This document shows positions 26,922 to 35,011 of a stretch of 64,000 bases of DNA, piece by piece; position 1 is the stretch's first letter, and each line of letters begins with the position of its first letter. Below the pieces are notes generated by a model. The model did not search any database and was not told the DNA's origin. It saw only the letters and a list, made by a program, of their open reading frames with translations. A program made the position numbers and the translations under genes. Source of the stretch: Flavobacterium flevense (GTDB taxonomy: Bacteria > Bacteroidota > Bacteroidia > Flavobacteriales > Flavobacteriaceae). Location: positions 1 to 64,000 of the forward strand of contig NZ_FRCC01000007.1 of assembly GCF_900142775.1 (NCBI RefSeq), given 5' to 3'.

Positions 26922-28046
26922 ATGAAAAAAATATACCTCGATAACGCCTCAACTACCGCGATCCGACCTGAAGTGGTTCAGGAAATGACTAAAATAATGC
27001 TGGAAGATTACGGAAACCCTTCTTCGACGCACAGTTTTGGCCGAAATGCTAAAAATATCCTCGAACTTTCCAGAAAAGCCATCGCCAGACAGCTGAATGT
27101 GAATGCACAGGAAATTATTTTTACCTCAGGAGGAACCGAAGCCAATAACTGGATTTTACGTTCGGCCGTTCAGGATTTAGGTATAAAACGAATTATTAGC
27201 AGTAAAATAGAGCATCACGCCGTTTTATCAGCCATACAGGCCTTGCAAAAAGAGTTTTCAATTCAGGTAGATTATGTTAAGCTTTTAGCTAATGGCGAGG
27301 TCGATTTAACTGATTTATCGGTTTTGTTGTCACAGGAAGTGAAAACCTTAGTGAGTTTAATGCATGTGAATAATGAAACCGGAACTATTTTAAATTTGGA
27401 GCGTACTGCATTGATATGCAGGCAATACAATGCTTTGTTTCACTCGGATACCGTACAGTCTATGGGGAAAATGAAACTGGATTTGCAGGCTGCGGCTGTA
27501 GATTTCGTTGTAGCCAGTGCACATAAATTTCACGGGCCTAAAGGTGTTGGCTTTGCTTTTGTTCGAAAAAATGCCGGATTGCAACCTTTGTTTTATGGAG
27601 GCGAACAGGAAAAAGGCCTCCGTGCCGGAACCGAAGCCGTTCACCAGATTGCAGGAATGGCAAAAGCACTGGATATTTCGTATGCCAATTTAGAGCAGGA
27701 AAGACAACACATAACTGCTGTAAAGCAGTATTTAATCGAACAATTAGAGCAACATTTTGCAGGTTTTGCCATCAACGGAAACAGCGATGGATTTTATAAT
27801 ATCGTGAATGTTTTATTGCCTTTTTCAGAAGAAAAAACTGCGATGATTCTATTCCATCTGGATATGCGGGGTATTGCGGTTTCCCGCGGAAGTGCCTGCC
27901 AGAGCGGAAGTATCAGACCATCACATGTACTGGCCGAATTACTTCCGGACCACTTAATAAGAAAACCCAGTTTACGTATTTCATTAAGCCATCATAACAC
28001 TACAGCAGATGTTGACGGCTTAATCGAAGCTTTAAAAACGGTATAA
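26922..28046 (+). CDS. Cysteine desulfurase, NifS/IscS family
   Basis: The protein has 374 residues from ATG 26922. A frame from 26898 includes the promoter. PLP-binding Lys202 is in ASAHKFHGPKG, and active-site Cys326 is in VSRGSACQSGS. The N-terminus is KKIYLDNASTTAIRPEVVQEM (read from residue 2), followed by SGGTEANNWI. It moves sulfur from cysteine as a persulfide for Fe-S clusters or thionucleosides. The long RGSACQSGS loop is the NifS/IscS (type I) form. No isc or suf genes adjoin it. Confidence 0.93.
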   Translation: MKKIYLDNASTTAIRPEVVQEMTKIMLEDYGNPSSTHSFGRNAKNILELSRKAIARQLNVNAQEIIFTSGGTEANNWILRSAVQDLGIKRIISSKIEHHAVLSAIQALQKEFSIQVDYVKLLANGEVDLTDLSVLLSQEVKTLVSLMHVNNETGTILNLERTALICRQYNALFHSDTVQSMGKMKLDLQAAAVDFVVASAHKFHGPKGVGFAFVRKNAGLQPLFYGGEQEKGLRAGTEAVHQIAGMAKALDISYANLEQERQHITAVKQYLIEQLEQHFAGFAINGNSDGFYNIVNVLLPFSEEKTAMILFHLDMRGIAVSRGSACQSGSIRPSHVLAELLPDHLIRKPSLRISLSHHNTTADVDGLIEALKTV

Positions 28047-28051
28047 ACCAG

Positions 28052-28086
28052 AAAATCCGTTTCGGTTTTTAAACGATACGGATTTT
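28052..28086. terminator. Terminator after the desulfurase gene
   Basis: AAAATCCGTTTCG pairs with CGATACGGATTTT (28074-28086) with one mismatch, followed by T's. A near-identical hairpin is at 30970-31004. Confidence 0.8.
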
Positions 28087-28116
28087 TTTGTGGGTTTTAT
28101 AGGGTATAACACATTT

Positions 28117-28652
28117 CTATTTAGCTAAATCTTCAGATTCCATCTGACCAAAATCATCCAGTTTTCTAATTGATGTTTCGAAAGAAGAATAATCTCGATT
28201 AAAAAACAATTTGATTAATTCATCAACCTTATTTTTGTCTTCTACAGTGAACATTTCAAGCCATCTTATGGTTTTTGTTTTACCAAATCCTAAAAATGTT
28301 TTTTTCTCTTTGGGATAAATGTAACCTATAATATAGCCAGACTCGTTACCATTTTCAGCCATAGAAATCCAAAAAACTTTTTCGTTTTTTAAATCACTAG
28401 TTGTAATAGTAGGCGAAGCTTTATCAGGATATTTATTTGCTTTTTTAATCTGTTCATTCCAAGGAAATAAATCGAAAGCTTTCTGAAAATTCTGATAGTC
28501 AGTTTCTCCTTTTTGATCTGCTCGATTATGTTCATAGCCAGCCATTTGACATTCCATATAAATTTATCTTCTTGACTCATTTTGTTTGTATCATTTTGAT
28601 TGCATGACAGGAAAATGCACGCTAAAATTATAGTATAAATTTGATGTTTCAT
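28117..28652 (-). pseudogene. Lipoprotein gene split by a one-base frameshift
   Basis: Frame 1 from ATG 28652 encodes MKHQIYTIILACIFLSC, a lipoprotein signal, and then MSQEDKFI. It continues only as a poor-complexity Leu/Ile-rich tail. The compositionally normal continuation lies in the next frame from about 28557: MECQMAGYEHNRADQKGETD, then FDLFPWNEQIKKANK, PTITTSDLKNEKVFWISM, GYIIGYIYPKEKK. Joining them at about 28555-28560 with a one-base correction gives roughly 178 residues. It is either a recent pseudogene or a sequencing indel. The family is not recognised. It is an accessory gene, with hairpin copy B just upstream. Confidence 0.7.
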
Positions 28653-28669
28653 CGATTTTTGGAAAGGTG

Positions 28670-28796
28670 TTATAACTTTCAGGTACTACAGCGGGTTTGG
28701 GATTAAATTAAGCCATTCTTCGGATTTGCCAAATCATCCAAATACAAAACCAATTTTCTATTAAACCAATTGTTCAAATTTGTAGCGTGTGTTAGG
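28670..28796. repeat. attC-like hairpin repeat, copy B
   Basis: It shares GTTTGGGATTAAATTA, TTCGGATTTGCCAAATC and GTAGCGTGTGTTA with copies A and E. The ends are TATAAC...GTTAG. It lies upstream of the frame-broken lipoprotein gene. Confidence 0.78.
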
Positions 28797-28913
28797 ACGT
28801 ATTTTTATAGATATCGTAAATTAGTCTTTTATTATCAATTTGCTTTTAGCTATATGTTTATTTAAAAATAAAGATAATAACAGTGAAAAATAAATTAATT
28901 TTAGTAGTTAAAA

Positions 28914-28959
28914 TTGTAGTATAAAATTTATTTCCTACATTTCGCTTGTCAAAACAAGC
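28914..28959 (+). promoter_or_regulatory. Promoter and start-proximal hairpin of the HipA-like operon
   Basis: TTG (28914-28916), 19 bp, then TACATTTC (28936-28943, one off consensus). A perfect short stem GCTTGT-CAAA-ACAAGC (28944-28959) lies from about transcription start to 2 bp before the ATG. It could be an operator or a translational control hairpin. Confidence 0.5.
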
Positions 28960-28961
28960 TT

Positions 28962-29744
28962 ATGCACCCGCTACAACTGTTACTTATTAACGGAAAAATA
29001 AATGATAGTTCTAATTATCCACTTGAGATTTGGGGATTAGACAAAGATAATCAAAGGTCTATCTATTATGCAAAGCCATTTAGAAATATTGGAATAAATA
29101 CATTTCCAACCGCAAAGGAGATAATAGGGTGTGAATTGGCTTTGATGTTTGATTTACCAACTCCTAGATATGGCATCATAAATATTGAGGAAAGTAAATT
29201 GACTTGTTACTATTCGGAAAATGAAGTGCGTAAATTTCATAAAGGTTATAAATTTTGCAGTAAAAAAATAGACCAATATGTTATATTTAATCCATATGTT
29301 TCTTTCGGTTTTTTAAGAGATTATGAAATAGCAGGCATATTTGCTTTTGATGTGTTAATGCAAAATTCCGATAGGGGATCTAGAGGAAAACCAAATCTTT
29401 TAATAAATGATGACAGTTTAGTGATGATCGATCACGAGTTAACATTATCCTTTATAAGTGATAAGCTACCATCAAGGAATTATGAGAATAATATACGTAA
29501 TTACCCTTTTTATTGTCATACGCTGATTAGTCATTTAAAAATAATAAAAGAAAAAAGTTATATCTTTGACGAGTTTTTAGAACACTTACGTCTTTTAAAT
29601 ATTGACAGTTTAAATAGTGTGTTTGATGATATGGATAGATTTAACATAGAGTATGGAGAAAGATTGGATTATTTTGCGTACTTTGAATGGTGTAAAAACA
29701 ATATAACGACCATTAAAAACTATCTAATAGGAATGATACAATGA
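28962..29744 (+). CDS. HipA-like kinase-fold protein (HipA_2 type)
   Basis: The protein has 260 residues and is the stand-alone HipA-like form, shorter than the roughly 440-residue HipA. Kinase-like features are Lys38 in YYAKPF, a catalytic-loop-like QNSDRGSRGKPNLL (Asp137, Asn145) and a DFG-equivalent MIDHELTLSF (Asp157). It overlaps the next gene by 4 bp (ATGA). HipA kinases phosphorylate translation factors or other targets; the target here is unknown. The neighbour is DUF3037 rather than a HipB-type DNA-binding antitoxin. It is markedly AT-rich, and lies in an accessory patch beside a hairpin repeat. Confidence 0.8.
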   Translation: MHPLQLLLINGKINDSSNYPLEIWGLDKDNQRSIYYAKPFRNIGINTFPTAKEIIGCELALMFDLPTPRYGIINIEESKLTCYYSENEVRKFHKGYKFCSKKIDQYVIFNPYVSFGFLRDYEIAGIFAFDVLMQNSDRGSRGKPNLLINDDSLVMIDHELTLSFISDKLPSRNYENNIRNYPFYCHTLISHLKIIKEKSYIFDEFLEHLRLLNIDSLNSVFDDMDRFNIEYGERLDYFAYFEWCKNNITTIKNYLIGMIQ

Positions 29745-30610
29745 AAGATAACTTTTACACATATTGCCTTTTAAAATATAAACACTCGCCTTTTTTAGAC
29801 GAAAGTGTTAATATTGGAGTGCTTATATATTTTGGTGATTCTCAAAGATTTTCCTTTAAGTATTCAAAAAATTTAAGCCGCATTAAAAGTATTTATAATA
29901 ATGTTCCTGAAAAAACAGTAAAAGAATATTTAAGACAGATACACAATAGATTACTGAAATATCAATCAACTAATGAAGATATTTTTCCGTTAAATGATTC
30001 TAACTTAAAAGAGTTTTTACAGCATAATATTTTACCAATAGATAGTAGTGTTTTGCAATTTTCTACTTTTAAAACAGATGTTCAAGATATAAATGAATCA
30101 ATAATAGAAGATATAATTTTTGAGCAATATTTTATTGAAGATATTAAAGCTTCAAATAATCAATCACAAGAGCCAAAAATTATCTCTCATCTATATAGTG
30201 AACTTAGAAAATCTGGATTTTATGAGGTTGTTAATAAAAATAGAGTTCAAAAAGATTTTAATGTTAAAACAAATACAGGTAATTTTAATTTTGATTTTGC
30301 TTGGAAAAATGGAGTTTGGAATTTAGTAAAACCTGTTGGTTTTGATTTAAAAACTGGAGATGGAATTATACAAAAAGCTCGAAATAATTTAGGGGAATTT
30401 ACCGATTTAGAAAGTGAAGTTAAGGCACAATATAAATGTGCTATTATTGTTGGTAAACCATCAGATAGGAAACTATATAGTAATTATACAAAAGCTTTAG
30501 ATATACTTCATAAACTTCCGAAAACGATTAAAATTTTAGAGGAAAATGATCTTAAACAGTATTCAAAAGAGGTTGTTGAAGCAGTTTCTAAAGAAAATAG
30601 TGATATTTAA
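29741..30610 (+). CDS. DUF3037 family protein
   Basis: The protein has 289 residues. The N-terminal half fits DUF3037: FYTYCLLKYKHSPFLDESVNIGVLIYF, then SFKYSKNLSRIKSIYNN (cited as the start at residue 4). The C-terminal half contains NFDFAWKNGVWNLVKPVGFDL and an Ala/Ile strand CAIIVGKP, recalling restriction-endonuclease-like or nucleotide-binding folds, but no catalytic motif is certain. It starts inside the HipA-like stop codon (ATGA), so the pair is translationally coupled. From memory the two families co-occur often. It could be the antitoxin or a partner; that is inference. Confidence 0.78.
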   Translation: MKDNFYTYCLLKYKHSPFLDESVNIGVLIYFGDSQRFSFKYSKNLSRIKSIYNNVPEKTVKEYLRQIHNRLLKYQSTNEDIFPLNDSNLKEFLQHNILPIDSSVLQFSTFKTDVQDINESIIEDIIFEQYFIEDIKASNNQSQEPKIISHLYSELRKSGFYEVVNKNRVQKDFNVKTNTGNFNFDFAWKNGVWNLVKPVGFDLKTGDGIIQKARNNLGEFTDLESEVKAQYKCAIIVGKPSDRKLYSNYTKALDILHKLPKTIKILEENDLKQYSKEVVEAVSKENSDI

Positions 30611-31026
30611 TTATATTGACAAATCTTACAAAATTAATTAACTAACTTTATTTCTGAATTATTTCCAGCTGGATTTCGAGTTTCTCGATATAGGTGTTCT
30701 TTTCTTCCAGCTCTTTTTCAATCATTGTTGAAAGAATTAAAATAAAACATAACAAAAATAATCTGTGGTAATCTGTGTAATCTGCGGTTAAAAAAATAGC
30801 AATACCAATGGCAATAGCAATGGCAAAATGAAATAGACAATTTGAATTTTAGCTACAGATTTTGGAATTTTAACACAATACTAAAAATAATCTGTGTAAT
30901 CTGTGGTTAAAAAAACTGCAATTGCAATGTTAATGACAATAGCAATAGTAAAAAAACATATTAAAACAGAAAATCCGTTTCGGTTTTTAAACGAGACGGA
31001 TTTTATATGTTTTTTAGATTTGCTTT
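30611..31026. other. Gene-poor stretch with coding remnant and dispersed repeats
   Basis: It contains a 25-codon coiled-coil frame on the minus strand (30725-30648), two copies of an AATCTGTGTAATCTGYGGTTAA repeat unit (about 30760-30795 and 30890-30918), runs of GCAATGGCAATAG-like simple sequence, and a terminator. The segment from 30621 to about 30796 is a diverged copy of 39217-39373. Confidence 0.6.
30970..31004. terminator. Terminator after map
   Basis: AAAATCCGTTTCG pairs with CGAGACGGATTTT (30992-31004), nearly the same sequence as the hairpin at 28052-28086. Confidence 0.75.
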
Positions 31027-31791
31027 TTAATTCCAGATTTCATTTGCTGCTGTAAGAATTACGGGAGCATTGTCGGTTATCAAAATCGTGTGTTCGTGTT
31101 GTGTTACAAATCCGCCTTTGTTTCCTACTAGTGTCCAGCCGTCTCTTAATCCAACAGCAATAGTGGAATGGGTTGAAATAAAAGTTTCAATGGCAACAGT
31201 GGTATTTTTTTTAAATCGTTCCCGATTAGTTTTTACCCTGTAATTTAAAATATTCTCCGGTTTTTCGTGTAAACTTCTGCCCACACCATGACCTGCTAAA
31301 TTTTTGATTACTTTATATCCGGATTTTTTGGCTTCGGATTCTATTAGAAAACCAATTTCAGAAATCAGAACGCCACCTTTGATGTTTTGAATTGCTTTTT
31401 TCAAAATTTCTTTTGATGCATCAACAAGAGGCTGGTGGTTGTGAATGTCTTTTCCCAATACAAAAGATCCACCGTTATCCGACCAAAAACCGTTAAGTTC
31501 GGCTGAAACATCAATGTTAATTAAATCACCTTCTTTCAATATTTTTTTCTCAGATGGAATTCCGTGAGCCGCTTCCTGATTGATACTGATACAGGTATAT
31601 CCTGGAAATTTGTACGTTTCATAAGGTGCAGATTTAGCTCCGTAACTCTTTAAAATCGTACCTCCGTAATTATCCAGTTCTTTAGTTGACATTCCGGCTT
31701 TGGCGTAAGCCCTCATCATTTTTAGTGTTGTGGCAACCACTTCACTAATTTTTTTCATTCCTTCCAGTTCCGATTCTTTTGTAATTGACAT
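31027..31791 (-). CDS. map: Methionine aminopeptidase, type I
   Basis: The protein has 254 residues. It is a pita-bread metalloprotease that removes N-terminal Met. Metal ligands are visible in order: Asp in INIDVSAELNGFWSDNGGS (two Asp), His in AGHGVGRSLHEKP, Glu in VAIETFIS, and Glu in TQHEHTILI. The substrate His is in EAAHGIPS. It is full length without the N-terminal zinc-finger extension. It stands alone rather than with secY/infA, so it may be a second paralogue. The -7 box TAAATTTG lies at 31823-31816. Confidence 0.93.
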   Translation of the reverse strand: MSITKESELEGMKKISEVVATTLKMMRAYAKAGMSTKELDNYGGTILKSYGAKSAPYETYKFPGYTCISINQEAAHGIPSEKKILKEGDLINIDVSAELNGFWSDNGGSFVLGKDIHNHQPLVDASKEILKKAIQNIKGGVLISEIGFLIESEAKKSGYKVIKNLAGHGVGRSLHEKPENILNYRVKTNRERFKKNTTVAIETFISTHSTIAVGLRDGWTLVGNKGGFVTQHEHTILITDNAPVILTAANEIWN

Positions 31792-31863
31792 CTGCTATTT
31801 ATTTTATTTGGAAAACAAATTTACGAATTTAGGTAACCTTTTTAATTTACAGTGCTAATTTTA

Positions 31864-32277
31864 TCAGATCACTTTTTTTAATTCACTTTTTGCATTTTTT
31901 ATAAATCCTTCTTTGTCTTTTTTTATTTCTTCCAGGATAGATTTTCTGTCAGCCGGTAATATAGAATATTTATCTGCCCAGAGGTTTATTTCGATCATTA
32001 AAGGTAATAGATCAATTCCTTTTAAGGTGAGTTTGTACAGCACTTTTGCCTTACTATCAGGATGGTTTGATTTACTGATGATACCATTTTCTTCGAGCAT
32101 TAATAATCGGGCTGCCAGAATATTGGTTGCTATTTTTTCATCTGATTTTAGAAAATCCCCATAAGTACATTGTTTTAATATCATTAAATCTCTGATAATA
32201 AGCAATGACCATTTGTCTCCCCATACGTCCAGAGAGCAGCTAATTGGGCATTCGGATCTTTTTTTTGTAGTTGCCAT
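31864..32277 (-). CDS. HxlR family transcriptional regulator
   Basis: The protein has 137 residues. The winged helix is marked by CPISCSLDVWGDKWSLLIIRDLM (Cys near the N-terminus as in redox-type HxlR proteins), then LLMLEENGIISKS and YKLTLKGIDLLPLM. It is divergent from a four-gene reductase operon with 96 bp between starts, so it most likely represses that operon and responds to electrophiles or quinones through its cysteines. The tail is Lys-rich. Confidence 0.9.
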   Translation of the reverse strand: MATTKKRSECPISCSLDVWGDKWSLLIIRDLMILKQCTYGDFLKSDEKIATNILAARLLMLEENGIISKSNHPDSKAKVLYKLTLKGIDLLPLMIEINLWADKYSILPADRKSILEEIKKDKEGFIKNAKSELKKVI

Positions 32278-32297
32278 AAAAAATAATTTATAAAATC

Positions 32298-32345
32298 ACT
32301 TGCAAATTGAAAGTTGTTTGTATATTTGTACTTGCAAAACGCAAG
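32298..32345 (+). promoter_or_regulatory. Promoter and operator of the OYE-SDR operon
   Basis: TTG (32300-32302), 18 bp, TATATTTG (32321-32328). ACTTGCAAA occurs at 32298-32306 over the -33 and again at 32330-32338, where it forms the palindrome CTTGC-AAAAC-GCAAG (32331-32345) at the start site. The 32-bp spacing suggests two HxlR dimers on one face of the helix. Confidence 0.65.
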
Positions 32346-32373
32346 CAAATTTACAAATTAATTTAGAAACATA

Positions 32374-33465
32374 ATGAAAAATTTATCAATTTTTGATTCT
32401 TATCAGCTAAATGGAGTAGCACTAACTAACCGAATTGTGATGGCTCCTATGACAAGAAGCCGATCTAATAATCCAGAGAATGTAGCGACTGAACTTACGG
32501 CAAAGTATTATGAACAACGAGCTTCGGCAGGCTTGATTATTACAGAAGGTACTTTTATAAGTGAAGAAGCGGTAGGTGTTGTCAACGTTCCCGGAATTTA
32601 TACTGCAGCACAAGTGGAAGGCTGGAAATTAACCACCAGAGCTGTTCATCTAAAAGGAGGGAAAATCGTGGCTCAATTGTGGCATACCGGTGCGTACTCA
32701 CATCCTGATTTGCACAATGGAAAAAAACCTCTGGCTCCATCAGCTGTGAATCCGAATCAACAGGTTTTTACCGCCGAAGGTTTTAAACCCTCTGAAACTT
32801 CGCAAGCAATGACTATTGAAGACATCAAAAGAACCATTGCCGATTTTAAACAGGCAGCAATCAATGCTTTCGAAGCAGGTTTTGACGGTGTAGAACTTCA
32901 CGGTGCTAATGGTTATTTGTTGCAACAATTCTTCAGCAAAAACACCAACTTACGTGAAGATGAATATGGTGGTTCTGTTGAAAATCGAGCCAGAATTTTG
33001 TTTGAGATTCTGGACGAATTGAAACAAGTAGTTGATATTAAAAAGGTAGCAATTCGCCTTAATCCATCTTTAAACGGAATCATGGGAATTTTAGTTGATG
33101 ATGAAAGCATTGCGCTGTATGACTATATCGTAAACCGATTAAACGATTATGGTTTGGCTTACATTCATCTGATTGAACCTTTTACGGATGTTTCCGGTAT
33201 TTCTGATGCTATTCAGGAAGTGGCGAAGCATTTTCGAAAAATATACAAAGGAACCATCATTATCAACAGAGGATTTAATAAAGAAACTGCAACTCAAGTC
33301 TTGAATGATGGCGATGCCGATTTGGTTTCTTTTGGAGTTCCATTTATTGCAAATCCTGATTTGGTTGAAAGATTCAAAACCGATGCTGCACTTAATGCAC
33401 CAGACCAAAATACCTTTTATACACCCGGTGAAAAAGGATATACCGATTATCCAACATTAAAATAA
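32374..33465 (+). CDS. Alkene reductase, old yellow enzyme family
   Basis: The protein has 363 residues and is an FMN-dependent ene-reductase. N-terminal FDSYQLNGVALTNRIVMAPMTRSR (cited by position 6), active-site His-x-x-Asn in VELHGANGYLLQQF, NTNLREDEYGGSVENRAR, and FMN phosphate-binding GTIIINRGF. The order matches the NemA/xenobiotic reductase group. It is the first gene of the HxlR-controlled operon and probably detoxifies alpha,beta-unsaturated carbonyls or nitro compounds. Confidence 0.93.
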   Translation: MKNLSIFDSYQLNGVALTNRIVMAPMTRSRSNNPENVATELTAKYYEQRASAGLIITEGTFISEEAVGVVNVPGIYTAAQVEGWKLTTRAVHLKGGKIVAQLWHTGAYSHPDLHNGKKPLAPSAVNPNQQVFTAEGFKPSETSQAMTIEDIKRTIADFKQAAINAFEAGFDGVELHGANGYLLQQFFSKNTNLREDEYGGSVENRARILFEILDELKQVVDIKKVAIRLNPSLNGIMGILVDDESIALYDYIVNRLNDYGLAYIHLIEPFTDVSGISDAIQEVAKHFRKIYKGTIIINRGFNKETATQVLNDGDADLVSFGVPFIANPDLVERFKTDAALNAPDQNTFYTPGEKGYTDYPTLK

Positions 33466-33483
33466 TTTAATATTTCGAAAATA

Positions 33484-34188
33484 ATGAAAACAACAGGAAG
33501 TACCGTATTTATAAGCGGAGGAAGTGCAGGAATTGGGTTGGCTATTGCTAAAAAATTAAGCGCAGCAGGGAACAAGATTATCATTAATGGACGTAATGAA
33601 GAACGTCTACAAAAAGCCTTAAAAGAATTGGACAATGCTGTCGCCATACAAGGAGATTTATCTATAGAAGCAGATCGAATTCGTATTGCAAAACAGTTAA
33701 AGGAAGATTATTTTGGTGTCAATATCATCATTAACAATGCCGGAGCCGCTTTTGGCTATTTGCTAAGCGAAACGACTAATGCACACGAAAAAGCAGCTAT
33801 CGAAATGAATACTAATTATTTTAGTGTGATTCATTTTACTGAATTGATGTTACCGCATTTAGTCGAAAAATCCGCAGCCGCGGTTATAAATGTTTCCTCA
33901 ATTTCAGTTTTTGCCAGTCATAAATTTTTACCCACTTATGGTGCTACTAAAGCCGCTTTGCATAGTTATACTGTGGCTTTAAGAGATACTTATGAAGAAG
34001 TGAAAAATGTACAAATTTATGAAGTGTATCCGCCATTGGTAAACACAGAATTCTCAGCAGAAATAGGCGGAGCTAACGGAATACCTGCGTCAGAAGTAGC
34101 TGATGAATTGTTTTTAGCATTGGAAAAAAATCAATTTGATGTACCGGTAGGAGATACCAAACAGTTTTTTCAAAAAGAACTTTTGTAA
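33484..34188 (+). CDS. Short-chain dehydrogenase/reductase, DltE-like (first copy)
   Basis: The protein has 234 residues. Cofactor loop SGGSAGIGLAIAKKL, IINNAGAAFGY, catalytic Ser in INVSSISVF and YGATKAALHSY (Tyr-x3-Lys). It is 18 bp after the alkene reductase. It is similar along its length to the next SDR (VYPPLVNTEFSAE against LLPPLVATEMTAE; VPVGDTKQFF against IRVGDTKVVY), so the pair arose by duplication. The substrate is unknown. Confidence 0.9.
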   Translation: MKTTGSTVFISGGSAGIGLAIAKKLSAAGNKIIINGRNEERLQKALKELDNAVAIQGDLSIEADRIRIAKQLKEDYFGVNIIINNAGAAFGYLLSETTNAHEKAAIEMNTNYFSVIHFTELMLPHLVEKSAAAVINVSSISVFASHKFLPTYGATKAALHSYTVALRDTYEEVKNVQIYEVYPPLVNTEFSAEIGGANGIPASEVADELFLALEKNQFDVPVGDTKQFFQKELL

Positions 34189-34225
34189 CCAGAAAATCAC
34201 TTTCTTACCATTAAAAAAGCAGACA

Positions 34226-34990
34226 ATGAATTTAAAAGGAAAAACAATCCTGATTACAGGAGGCGCTTCGGGAATAGGTCTGGAAGCAGCTAGGCAATTT
34301 TTAGATTTGGGTACAAAGGTTATCATCACCGGAAGAAATCAGCAGAAGTTAGATGCCGCTAAAAAATTATATCCACAACTGACCGCTATACAAAGTGATG
34401 TGGCAAATCCAGCAGAAGCGCTATTACTTTTTGATACAATAAAAGAAATAGGTGGCATTGATATTTTATACAATAATGCGGGAGTAGGAGTAGCACCCTT
34501 AAATTTAGGTTTGACCAATGAAAAACATCTGGAAGGAGCTATTTATGAAATGGATGTCAATTATTTTGGTGTCATTCGGTTGAATAACCTTTTTCTGGAT
34601 ATGTTAAAATCAAGAAAAGAAAGTGCCATTATTAATACCACTTCTATTTTAAGTTATGTACCTTCATTGCTGGAAGCAACTTATTCGGCATCTAAAACGG
34701 CATTGGCATTTTACACCCAGTCACTTCGAGAACATTTAAAGATAGCAAACAGCAATGTGAAAGTTTTTGAATTATTACCACCACTGGTTGCTACTGAGAT
34801 GACTGCAGAAAGAGATGAAAAAAAAATAAGTGCTGAAGAATTAGTAAAAGGCCTGATTGACGGATTAAAAAGAGATCAATACACCATTCGTGTGGGAGAT
34901 ACTAAAGTCGTTTATCTGTTGAATCGCTTTTTTCCAAAGTTTACTTTTGGCTTAATTAATCCAAAGAAAAGTCATCAGTTTTTAAAATAA
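34226..34990 (+). CDS. Short-chain dehydrogenase/reductase, DltE-like (second copy)
   Basis: The protein has 254 residues. TGGASGIGLEAARQF cofactor loop, DILYNNAGVGV, INTTSILSYVP and YSASKTALAFY catalytic motifs. It is a paralogue of the preceding gene with a 37-bp gap. The C-terminus is extended by about 20 residues (LNRFFPKFTFGLINPKKSHQ). It is part of the same stress-inducible operon. It may act on carbonyl products of the alkene reductase, by context only. Confidence 0.9.
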   Translation: MNLKGKTILITGGASGIGLEAARQFLDLGTKVIITGRNQQKLDAAKKLYPQLTAIQSDVANPAEALLLFDTIKEIGGIDILYNNAGVGVAPLNLGLTNEKHLEGAIYEMDVNYFGVIRLNNLFLDMLKSRKESAIINTTSILSYVPSLLEATYSASKTALAFYTQSLREHLKIANSNVKVFELLPPLVATEMTAERDEKKISAEELVKGLIDGLKRDQYTIRVGDTKVVYLLNRFFPKFTFGLINPKKSHQFLK

Positions 34991-35011
34991 TAATTTCATA
35001 AATAAAGTAAA

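Noticed and set aside
30648..30725. 25-codon minus-strand ORF as a real small protein gene
   Set aside because: It has no promoter, and the related copy at 39240-39310 has lost the stop; it is better explained as a decayed gene end.
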